Assembly: GCA_965248335.1 (NCBI GenBank)
Contig: CBDFIY010000003.1
Span: 1,798,001-1,862,000, forward strand
DNA: 64,000 nucleotides
Direction of reading: 5' to 3'
Origin: CAKMZU01 sp965248335
GTDB lineage: Bacteria; Pseudomonadota; Gammaproteobacteria; Pseudomonadales; DT-91
Part shown: one piece after another, positions 27,489 through 35,069 of the stretch
Layout of the letters: the number at the start of each line of letters is the position of its first letter
How positions within the stretch are numbered: position 1 is the stretch's first letter
Position numbers and translations under genes: made by a program
Notes under the pieces: model-generated
Seen by the model: only the letters and a program-made list of their open reading frames with translations
Database searches by the model: none
Told to the model about the DNA's origin: nothing

Positions 27489-28253
27489 TCACTTAAAGGA
27501 GTCCGTTTTAAGTAGTGCTGGGGCTTTTAATTTGGCATGTGTTGCATGCAATGAGCCAACAAAATCAAAGCCTTGGCTTTTTATCGCTTGTATCAGGAGG
27601 GCTGTATCTATTGCGGACGTTTTTTTGGTCGTGGCAGGCGGGGTTGTGAAATCCGAAGGTTTAGATAGAGCAACGGGTCTAGGGTTTTCTTGATTGCATT
27701 GTTTATACCCATCACACTTGAAGATGCAATGGCGTTGGCCGCTCTCACTCACCCTAATCACTTGCTGACTGTAAGCTCATGGGGATTCGCTCGTTTTCCG
27801 CCTTCTTGCACCTCCAATTCCGATGGGTATAAGTGGCTCTGGCGGTAAATTTGTTTCATTTTGAGTTGTCTTTGGTGCTGATCCGTAAGAGGGAATATTT
27901 TTACTCGTTTTTTTGAGGTTGGCAATGAGTAGCCCGTACGGCTGGACAGTAAAATCTGAAGGCTTGCTAAGTACCGTGGTTCTGGGTGTTTTTTTTTTGC
28001 TCTGCAATGGCATTATTTGATTTTGAGTTGTGCTTGACTCTTTTTGGGTTGAATCATTAAGGGGTGTGAGGTTTTTATAGGCTGCTGCTTTAGTTGTTTT
28101 ATCTAGGTTGGTAATAATGATCTGAAGATTAGGTGAGCTCACTTTTAATAGGGGGTCGGGGGTGGCTATAGTCGAGGTTCTCAAAGCAAGTATGCTCATG
28201 CCCATTAAGCTGATATAAACCCATCGAAGTAAACCGAAGCGATAAAATCCCAT
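27489..28253 (-). pseudogene. Repetitive exported/anchored protein gene split by a MITE
   Basis: The 5' segment (28253 to 27832) begins with a hydrophobic anchor (residues 8-25, LLRWVYISLMGMSILAL) followed by a Thr/Lys/Pro-rich region. It then runs into MITE copy 2 and stops there. The segment beyond the MITE (27703 to 27489) is in the same frame and reads PRPVALSKPSDFTTPP, echoing PRTTVLSKPSDFTVQP of the first segment, so the two are one repetitive protein. Deleting the 124-bp element plus one TA (126 bases) fuses them without a shift, giving about 210 residues. Function unknown; the single anchor and linker-like composition would suit an inner-membrane accessory protein of a secretion or pilus system. 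Confidence 0.65.
27704..27831 (-). repeat. 128-bp palindromic MITE, copy 2 (inverted)
   Basis: The same element as at 1873, in the opposite orientation. Here both ends are perfect: TATACCCATC at the left and GATGGGTATA at the right. It is inserted in frame in a coding sequence, so any ORF running through it gains a spurious tail (IPIGIGGARRRK). Confidence 0.9.
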
Positions 28254-28467
28254 AATATTTCCAGTAATAGCTTAGAAGACATTGGTCTTTTTGTCGGCTA
28301 GATAAGTTCAATAAGTTGGGTAAAAGCTATTATTCCAGTGGCGATACCTGATGATTCTTGTTTTTTTACGCATTTAAAAGAAACCTTACTATTTTTTATA
28401 ACTCTAAACCCCTTTTTTTCTTCTAAGCTTTATTTTATGTCTTTTAAAATGTAGGTACTTATAGGTA

Positions 28468-28743
28468 GTGCGTATTGATAAGGAGAAGAAATCAGCTGAA
28501 AACAGGCATGAGGAATTTCATGAAGGTATGAATGAGGATGAATTTTATTCACTGTTTCCTGATGAGAAAAAGAAAGATAAAAAATGGAAAATTTTAAAGA
28601 GAGTAGTGAAGCTTGTTGGGGCGCTTGTCTTTATTTTAGTGGCGGGTGCTCTGAGTTTTGATATTGAAGACTCTTCGTTTATTTTATTTTTAATAGGTGG
28701 ATTTTTTATTGCTTTGATATTAGTTATTGAGGATATGCTCTGA
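28468..28743 (+). CDS. Small two-helix membrane protein, unknown
   Basis: A 91-residue protein from a GTG start. The first half is very charged (DKEKKSAENRHEEFHEG, PDEKKKDKKWK) and the second half holds two hydrophobic helices (LVGALVFILVAGALSF and ILFLIGGFFIALILVI) separated by an acidic turn. It resembles no family I know. The ribosome-binding site is weak and the start uncertain, so it could begin later. It stands alone. Confidence 0.5.
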   Translation: MRIDKEKKSAENRHEEFHEGMNEDEFYSLFPDEKKKDKKWKILKRVVKLVGALVFILVAGALSFDIEDSSFILFLIGGFFIALILVIEDML

Positions 28744-28758
28744 GAGAGTGAGGTAGGG

Positions 28759-29082
28759 TTAATTTAAGCGCGTGGTTTTTAGAAGTCGCCACTGCTCGTG
28801 AATGCTATCAGCAAAGGAAAGGCAATTTTGTTTAAGCTCTTCGTCAAGATGCTTTCGGTGGCTGGCTTCCATTAACTCAGTATGCAGGTCTGATAGCTCA
28901 TTGGCTTCGTAGTCGCTTAGCCCTAAATTTGCCCAATAATCGACAAGCGTTAAGCTATAATTGATGTAAGTGATTAATAGATCTTGGGTAATTTTTTCTT
29001 GAGGTTCTCGAAGCTTTTTAGTGAGTGAATGTTTGGCTTGGCGAGTAGCTAGGTAGTGTATCTCATCGTATTCTTGAGACAT
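28759..29082 (-). CDS. Uncharacterised helical cytosolic protein
   Basis: A 107-residue protein (starts MSQEYDEIHYLATRQ), all-helical in appearance, rich in Glu, Leu and Lys, with no Cys motif or signal peptide. It converges on the preceding small membrane protein with 15 bp between stops. Function unknown. Clean start, no internal low complexity and length support coding. Confidence 0.6.
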   Translation of the reverse strand: MSQEYDEIHYLATRQAKHSLTKKLREPQEKITQDLLITYINYSLTLVDYWANLGLSDYEANELSDLHTELMEASHRKHLDEELKQNCLSFADSIHEQWRLLKTTRLN

Positions 29083-29213
29083 TTTTTAACCTATATTAAG
29101 TTCGTTTAATTTGTATTGTAGGATGTTTTTACGTATAAGGCATTAATTTATTCATAAATACATTTTTTAAATTATTTGTATGGTTATATGTACGGAGTTG
29201 TGTAAATATACTT

Positions 29214-29549
29214 ATGAAATACTGGGGTTTAATTATACTTGCTGGTTTTTTTGAATGTATTTGGGCTGTAGGGCTTAAATATACCGAAGGTTTTACTAAG
29301 CCAATACCGATTATATGGACCGTGGCTTCGGTAATTATCAGCTTTTATCTGATGTCACTGGCTGTTCAAAAGATACCCATGGGGACGGCCTATGCTGTTT
29401 GGACGGGTATTGGTGCTGTAGGTGTCGCAACTTTTGGCATACTTTTTTTAGATGAGCCGCGGGATATAGCAAGAATTTTCTGCATTTTATTGATCGTTTG
29501 CGGCATTGTTGGATTGAAAATTGTATCACCACAAATTGATGAAATTTAG
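29214..29549 (+). CDS. gdx: SMR-family exporter, Gdx/SugE subtype
   Basis: Small multidrug-resistance family protein of 111 residues with four hydrophobic helices. The essential membrane glutamate is Glu14 in AGFFECIWAVGLKYTEGF, which is the SugE/Gdx form; QacE/EmrE relatives differ here. Gdx proteins export guanidinium in exchange for protons as an antiparallel homodimer. I looked upstream for a guanidine riboswitch and found none convincing. It appears to be monocistronic. Confidence 0.88.
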   Translation: MKYWGLIILAGFFECIWAVGLKYTEGFTKPIPIIWTVASVIISFYLMSLAVQKIPMGTAYAVWTGIGAVGVATFGILFLDEPRDIARIFCILLIVCGIVGLKIVSPQIDEI

Positions 29550-29649
29550 TCATTTAACAAAGCTATTACTACAAGGTTAATCGTGGTACAAAATATTATT
29601 TGTATTGATATGCTGCCCCTTAAGTGAAATCTCACCCAAGGAATTATCT

Positions 29650-29906
29650 ATGTTGACTGTTCATCATTTGAGTCAATCTCGTTCAAAACGTGTTTTATGG
29701 TTGTTGGAGGAGCTGCAAATGCCCTACCTTCGTATTGATTATTTTCGTGACAGCACAACACAGCTGGCACCGGAGAGTATGAAGGCTATTCACCCTTTGG
29801 GAAAAGCGCCAATCATTGTTGATGGAGACATCACTTTGTGTGAATCGGGCGCTGTTATGGCATACATATTAGATCAAGATACAAAGCAACGGCTTCGACC
29901 AAAAAA
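29650..29906 (+). pseudogene. Glutathione S-transferase, truncated by IS66 DNA
   Basis: N-terminal thioredoxin-like domain of a glutathione transferase (VHHLSQSRSKRVLWLLEEL, HPLGKAPIIVDG, the glutathione-binding LCESGAVMAYIL). It starts at ATG 29650 behind AAGGA. After about residue 85 the reading frame enters sequence that, on the other strand, encodes an IS66 transposase, so the entire helical C-terminal domain (~120 residues) is missing. The 34 or so codons from the junction to 29997 are IS66 DNA read backwards. The gene is dead. Confidence 0.85.
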
Positions 29907-30240
29907 GGATAACCTACTTTTTCGTAATCGCCTCGTGGCAGTGTACGTCGATCAATCTGGATGCGTTCAATGTCATCGGGCTCGTCGATTTGCTTGAGCG
30001 TGACACCGTTATGTCCGAGTTGACCGCCGCTTTTCTTAGCTGATTTTTTTCGGGTTGGCTTTAGTTTTTTATTATCCGTCGATGGCTGCTGCTATTACTG
30101 CTGTTTAACCCTGCTCGATTAGTCAGGAGTAGCAACACCGTAATAATCGATATTAGCGCTGGAGAGATGTTTTTATCTTCTTCGAGTAATAGTTCGACTT
30201 CACTGAGAGTTGCATCGATGTCGATATTATCAATTTTCAT
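29907..30240 (-). mobile_element. IS66 TnpC transposase remnant
   Basis: Minus strand from ATG 30240: MKIDNIDIDATLSEVELLLEED-type start, then NRAGLNSSNSSS, typical of the IS66 TnpC N-terminus. After a one-base frame break near 30087 it continues KKSGGQLGHNGVTL and IDRRTLPRGDYEKVGY. Sequence ends abruptly at the glutathione-transferase junction, so only ~110 of ~500 codons remain. The frame break is a missing base in the AGCAGCAGCC stretch. Confidence 0.82.
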
Positions 30241-30530
30241 AGAAACAGTCCCTTGTGGTTACTTGAATAAGAGGGTTATTCTATCATGGGTTTTTTAAGG
30301 CTATTTCTTCGCTTTGTAGCGTATTCTAACGACATTTATTTTTTTGGGTTCGTGTCGCTCCCGTAATGAGACTTAATCAGTGCTGATGGGCTGCAGGGTT
30401 AACTTATCGTCAATAATATGAGCAACTCCCAAGAGCGACTAAAAAATGAAAATTTATTGTAAAACAGCGTCAAGCTATTTTTTTTGCTTATATTTAACAC
30501 CCTCGAGGCTGATGCCAATATCTCGCTAAC
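30241..30530. other. Non-coding stretch upstream of the IS66 remnant
   Basis: No ORF, tRNA or clear hairpin found. It may include the left flank of the IS66 element; I could not identify its terminal repeat. Confidence 0.3.
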
Positions 30531-31097
30531 TTAAACACGGTTCCGTTTTTCACCCTTCAGGAATGCCTCGATATTACGCCTAATTTCGATAAAAAGCCTA
30601 GAGACAGATTCTTGACTCGCCCAAGCGATATGTGGCGTTAATAATAAGTTTTCGCCCTTATAATTGATGAGCGGGTTAGCATCTTTTGCAGGTTCTTCAC
30701 TCAATACGTCAAAAGCAGCCCCGGCTATTTGCTGTGTGTTTAGCGCGTTTATTAAATCACTTTCGTTGACGATTCCCCCTCTTGATGTATTGATGAGTAC
30801 AGCTGTTTTTTTCATGTACATAAATTCTTTTGCGGCGATAAGGTTTTTTGTTTGTTCGTTTAAGGGGCAGTGTAAAGAAATAATATCAGCATTCTTGATG
30901 GCCGCCTCAAAGCTGACTCTACCTTCACGCGGTACTTGTCCAGCGCGTTCCGCAATCAATACAGTAACACCAAATGCATGGGCAGCTTTTGCGATAGCTT
31001 TGCCAAGTGCGCCATAGCCGATAACGGACAATATTTTATTTTGCACTTCCTTTATAGGGTGATCAATTAAGCAAAAGTGCTGGCTTTTTTGCCACTT
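30531..31097 (-). pseudogene. D-2-hydroxyacid (glycerate-type) dehydrogenase, N-terminus lost
   Basis: C-terminal ~190 residues of an NAD-dependent D-2-hydroxyacid dehydrogenase. The Rossmann motif is VIGYGALGKAIA, followed by SLHCPLNEQTKNLI, INTSRGGIVNESDL and the C-terminal catalytic His region LTPHIAWAS. The frame is open upstream of the GTG at 31046 and keeps homology back to KWQKSQHFCLIDHPIKE (31097), the normal lead-in to the Rossmann domain in HprA-like enzymes. Before that the sequence belongs to an unrelated lipoprotein ORF. About 120 N-terminal residues with half the substrate domain are gone. Confidence 0.85.
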
Positions 31098-31390
31098 ATT
31101 ATGCTGACAATCTTGGATGTATTGGTGCGTGTTACCAAGAAGGTTAAGTTGTTATTTTTTATCGTGTTGCCATGCTCTTGCGATTTAAGCTGGCTCGTAT
31201 CATTGGTTGTCGCTACTTTTTGAGAGGCTTGATCGATGGCTGAAGTGCCTGTTTCGATGGTTTCTTGCTGGGTAGCATTTATATTTGTATCGAGATCAGG
31301 CGCTGATGAAGGTGTTTGGCTTCCACAGGCAATTAAAGAGCAATATATACCTAAAGAAAAGATGATTTGGTAAAGTTTAATGTGTTTCAT
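31067..31390 (-). CDS. Small lipoprotein, unknown, fused at a deletion junction
   Basis: A 107-residue ORF with a lipoprotein signal (SLGIYCSLIAC, lipidated Cys22) and a Thr/Ser/Gln-rich, probably disordered mature part. Its last ~10 codons overlap, in another frame, the dehydrogenase remnant that starts at 31097. The natural C-terminus has therefore probably been replaced at the recombination point. It may be the N-terminal piece of a longer lipoprotein. Expression is uncertain. Confidence 0.5.
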   Translation of the reverse strand: MKHIKLYQIIFSLGIYCSLIACGSQTPSSAPDLDTNINATQQETIETGTSAIDQASQKVATTNDTSQLKSQEHGNTIKNNNLTFLVTRTNTSKIVSIISGKKASTFA

Positions 31391-31717
31391 AGGCAGGCGT
31401 TTATTTATTGTTGTTTTAAAGTCTTTTCCTATAAAGATATATACAGATGAAATTTATACTGCATTACCTTTTGTAAAGGTTGTGATTCATTTTGCTATTG
31501 AGCCGCCTTTTAGTTTTTGAGTGAGTGAATGGCCGTCAGTCGATGACTAAGTTTTCTTGAGCTATGGATTTAGTCATCGGATTTAGGCGTTAGAATATTA
31601 TTCGATAAGTAGGGGTTGATTAGCGACAAAGTTACAATGCAGCAATCTAACGACTGGTTACTCGAAGCATGCACCTAAAATCCTTATCATGGCTGTTTTT
31701 GTGGTTAAGATAATTCT
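31391..31717. other. Intergenic region with a 10-bp inverted repeat
   Basis: No gene seen. CGATGACTAA (31541-31550) and its exact complement TTAGTCATCG (31570-31579) form an inverted repeat with a 19-base spacer, ~140 bp before the exporter ATG. It could be an operator for a dimeric regulator or a transcript hairpin. Confidence 0.4.
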
Positions 31718-34087
31718 ATGTCCCATAAATTACGTGCTCAACAACGCTTTGGTCAGTTAGGCGATTTCATTTACAGGCACCCGAAATCCGTATTGATTGC
31801 TACCCTTATTATTGCCATGATGTGTTGTTTTTCATTGTATAAACTGCGTATTGATACCTCGAACGAAAGCAATCTGGATAAATCTCACCCTGATGTTTTA
31901 GCCTATAAGGCATTCCATCAGCGTTATGGTTTTGAAGAAGCGTTGGTCGTGATGATAAAAACGCCGGATATTTTTACCGAAGCGCGTTTGGAAAAATTAA
32001 AAGCATTTCATCTCGCACTTGAAGCTAATACCTATAATCTTGATCGAATGAAAAGTTTGGTCAATGCCGATGTTATTTATGGTGAAGATGATGATTTGAT
32101 CGTTGATAACTTGATTCAATCTTTTCCTACAACGCCTGAGGCGCTTGCTACCTATAAGGCACGTGTTTTGGGTAGTCCGTTGCTGAGAGAGAATTTTTTA
32201 AGTCGGAACACCGACTATACAGCGATTTATTTGTATCAAAAAGCATATTCACCTGAATTATATAAGGGTGAAAAACAGCCTTTTACCTCAATGGATCAGC
32301 ATCGCTATGTTGAATCGGTGAGAGATGTTGTTGCTCAGTTTGAAGCAGAAGGTTTTAAGGTTAATCTTTCAGGTGGCCCATTAATTGGCGATACCTTATT
32401 AACTAAAATTGCCTTAGAAACCCCCATTTTTGCACTCACCTCTAATTTAGTCATTTTTTTGTTGTTGTACTTTTTATTCCGTCGTGTGACGGCTGTTATT
32501 CTTCCCATTCTTATTATTGATATTTCTTTGGCCAGTACATTAGGTGTTATGGCTGGCTTTGATGTGGCGCTGAGTTCTTTTTCGCAAATACTGCCAGCCT
32601 TTATTTTAACGGTGGGTGTGTGTGATTCGGTTCATTTTTTGAGTATTTTTTTTCAAAACTACAATAAAACACATAGCAAACAAGAGGCCATCTCTTATGC
32701 CCTTTCTCATACGGGGATGCCTATTTTATTAACCAGTTTAACCACAATGATGGGAATGCTGTCTTTTGCAATGGCAGATATTATCCCGATCGGTGCATTA
32801 GGACTGTTTGCGGCTTTAGGTGTTTTCATCGTTTTCTTTTTTACCTTATTTATGTTGCCCGCATTGATGACCTTAATGCCCATCAAGCCCTCACCTGAAA
32901 AAAACCGTATGATTGAGCTAAGCCAGATTGGCCTGATAAAAGTAGGGCGTTTTGGGTGGAATAATCCAAAACGTATTGTTGCTTTATTTGCTTTGCTGTT
33001 TGTTGTTTCGGGATATTTTGTGAGTCAGTTGAGGTTTCAGCATGATCCAGTGAAGTGGTTACCGCCAGAACAAGAATTACCGGTATCTATTGAGCTGCTG
33101 AACAATGAATTTTATGGTTCTATCGCGATAGAGATTCTTTTAGATACAGGTACTGAAAACGGGGTCAAAACGACAGCGTTCCAAAACCGGTTGGATAGTT
33201 TTAACCGGGCAGCACTCGATTTTGAGCATGATGGCGTTAAGGTTGATACGAGTCGCTCCATCGTCGATACCGTCAAGCAAGTGAATAAAAGCTTACATCA
33301 AAACGATGAGCATTATTTCTCCGTTCCTGACAATGACGAGTTGGTGGCACAAGAACTGTTGTTCTTTGAAATGTCAGGCGGTAAAGACCTTGACGAGCAA
33401 GTAACTGCCGATGGCAGTGGTGCACGTGTGACGATGCTAGCGCCTTGGCGTGATCTTATTAAATACTCCAATTACCTTGATCAGCTTGAACCTTGGGTCA
33501 GGGACTATTTTGAAGGCTTTGCTGATGTGAGTTTTACCGGTGTTGTTTATTTGTTATCGCCAATCCAAAAAATGGCCATAGAATCCATGGCTGATAGCTA
33601 TCTAAGCGCAAGCGTGGTGATTACACTAATGATGATACTCTTGCTCGGCATTCGCTTAGGCTTATTAAGTATGGTACCTAACTTGTTACCTATTATTGCT
33701 GGTATGGGGCTGATGTATGTCTTCAAATTACCCCTTGATTTATATTCAATTTTGATTGGAAGCATTGCCATAGGTTTGGTAGTCGATGATACGGTACATT
33801 TCTTGAATAGTTTTCAGGTGTACTATAAAAAAACAGGCGATGCTGAATTTGCCGTCATGAAAACGTTGGAAACTACAGGTAATGCACTGCTCTTTACTAC
33901 AGTGCTTTTATTCTGCGGCTTTATGACGTATTTATTTTCAACGCTGATAAGCCTTAAAGATTTCGGTATTATTACTTCATCAATTGTTGCCTTAGCGCTT
34001 TTAGCGGATATCTTGTTACTGCCTGCCATTCTATGTCTTGTGTATACAAAGAAAAATACACAAGCATCTGCTCTTAGCTCCTCATAA
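31718..34087 (+). CDS. RND-superfamily exporter (MMPL/HAE3-like)
   Basis: A 789-residue inner-membrane protein with the RND layout: one helix (about residues 23-42), a large periplasmic loop, a five-helix block (about 235-390), another single helix, a second loop and a second five-helix block. Each block has the sterol-sensing-like pattern (TVGVCDSVHFLSIFFQNY; GLVVDDTVHFLNSFQVYY), which carries the proton-relay acids of MMPL and HAE3 members. Likely cargo is a lipid or hydrophobic compound, by family only. No adaptor or outer-membrane partner adjoins it. MITE copy 3 begins five bases after its stop codon. Confidence 0.88.
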   Translation: MSHKLRAQQRFGQLGDFIYRHPKSVLIATLIIAMMCCFSLYKLRIDTSNESNLDKSHPDVLAYKAFHQRYGFEEALVVMIKTPDIFTEARLEKLKAFHLALEANTYNLDRMKSLVNADVIYGEDDDLIVDNLIQSFPTTPEALATYKARVLGSPLLRENFLSRNTDYTAIYLYQKAYSPELYKGEKQPFTSMDQHRYVESVRDVVAQFEAEGFKVNLSGGPLIGDTLLTKIALETPIFALTSNLVIFLLLYFLFRRVTAVILPILIIDISLASTLGVMAGFDVALSSFSQILPAFILTVGVCDSVHFLSIFFQNYNKTHSKQEAISYALSHTGMPILLTSLTTMMGMLSFAMADIIPIGALGLFAALGVFIVFFFTLFMLPALMTLMPIKPSPEKNRMIELSQIGLIKVGRFGWNNPKRIVALFALLFVVSGYFVSQLRFQHDPVKWLPPEQELPVSIELLNNEFYGSIAIEILLDTGTENGVKTTAFQNRLDSFNRAALDFEHDGVKVDTSRSIVDTVKQVNKSLHQNDEHYFSVPDNDELVAQELLFFEMSGGKDLDEQVTADGSGARVTMLAPWRDLIKYSNYLDQLEPWVRDYFEGFADVSFTGVVYLLSPIQKMAIESMADSYLSASVVITLMMILLLGIRLGLLSMVPNLLPIIAGMGLMYVFKLPLDLYSILIGSIAIGLVVDDTVHFLNSFQVYYKKTGDAEFAVMKTLETTGNALLFTTVLLFCGFMTYLFSTLISLKDFGIITSSIVALALLADILLLPAILCLVYTKKNTQASALSSS

Positions 34088-34092
34088 AACTC

Positions 34093-34220
34093 TATACCCA
34101 TCGGAATTGGCGATGCAAGAAGACGGCAAGCGAGCTAACCCCCATGAGCTTACAGTCAGTAAGTGATTGGGGGGAGCGAACGCGGCCAACGCCCTTGCAT
34201 CCTCAAGGGTGATCGGTATA
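34093..34220 (+). repeat. 128-bp palindromic MITE, copy 3
   Basis: The same orientation as copy 1. It starts TATACCCATC and ends GATCGGTATA. It sits between the exporter stop and the phosphatase gene, so its hairpin will be transcribed and may act as a terminator. It adds a false 36-codon upstream extension to the phosphatase ORF. Confidence 0.9.
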
Positions 34221-34270
34221 AAACGTTTCACCTCCGTCATTGTCATATACTGATTGATAATGGAGGGTTT

Positions 34271-34969
34271 ATGAGATTATTTTTTATTTGTTCCTGTGTT
34301 TTTTTCTTGTTCAGTTGCAGTAAAAAACCTGAAAAGGACTTTTACACTACCCGTGAGCTACACAGTGCTTCGCAACCGCAGTCACTTAATTGGGTGACGG
34401 TCGATGATATTAAGCAGCAATTGGGTGGAAAATCCCCTGTTGCAGTGGGCTTTGATATAGACGACACCATTTTCTCCTCCTGTGCTCTCATGCAAGGTAT
34501 TTGGTTCGATTACCCTGAATATAAAGACCAGAAAAAAATTCCTGGCCGCTACGACAAGATTAACTGCAGTATGGTTAAAAATTTATTGCCTAAAGACAGT
34601 GTGCGCGCTTTGATCGATATGCATCAGGCAAGAGGTGATGATATTTACTTTATCACAGCAAGAATAACATCCCCTTGTGTTGCAAAGGGCGATTATTCGC
34701 TAAAAGAATACATTCAAGAAGTCTTTAAAATAAAAAATATGCACGATGTGATTTATGCGGGTCCAACACGTACTAGAAACACAAAAACGCCCTGGATAGA
34801 AGATAAAAAAATCGCTATTTATTACGGCGATGATGATCAGGATATTGAAGCGGCGATTGAAGCTGATGCTCTTGGTATTCGTGTTCTTCGTCCAGCGATC
34901 TCTAAAAAACAGTCAGGTAATCGAGTTGGGTTTTACAAAGAACCTGTTTTAGTTGAATCGGATTATTGA
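34271..34969 (+). CDS. HAD-family acid phosphatase (class B-like), lipoprotein
   Basis: Non-specific acid phosphatase of the AphA/class B type, 232 residues from ATG 34271, which follows GGAG. A lipoprotein signal ends LFSC. The HAD nucleophile motif is GFDIDDTIFSS (Asp-x-Asp-x-Thr), motif II Thr is in FITARI, and motif III/IV lie in KIAIYYGDDDQDIEAA. It would dephosphorylate nucleotides or organic phosphates in the periplasm. The longer frame starting at 34163 is MITE sequence and is rejected. Confidence 0.88.
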   Translation: MRLFFICSCVFFLFSCSKKPEKDFYTTRELHSASQPQSLNWVTVDDIKQQLGGKSPVAVGFDIDDTIFSSCALMQGIWFDYPEYKDQKKIPGRYDKINCSMVKNLLPKDSVRALIDMHQARGDDIYFITARITSPCVAKGDYSLKEYIQEVFKIKNMHDVIYAGPTRTRNTKTPWIEDKKIAIYYGDDDQDIEAAIEADALGIRVLRPAISKKQSGNRVGFYKEPVLVESDY

Positions 34970-35069
34970 CGGTTTTCTTTTTTGATAAAAAATAAATGGA
35001 TGCGTTTTTTGCAGTGCTATAGTTTATAGCACTTAAAATTTAATATTCTCTGATGCAAAAGGAATTGCT

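Noticed and set aside
27052..27703. Integrative element using the tRNA-Ser as attachment site
   Set aside because: No integrase and no duplicated tRNA 3' end were found nearby.
29083..29213. Guanidine riboswitch upstream of the Gdx-type exporter
   Set aside because: No paired ACGR-loop hairpins or ykkC core could be recognised; only an isolated TACGGAG.
34163..34270. Upstream extension of the acid phosphatase ORF (36 codons)
   Set aside because: It is translated MITE sequence; the lipoprotein signal and a GGAG ribosome-binding site fix the start at 34271.
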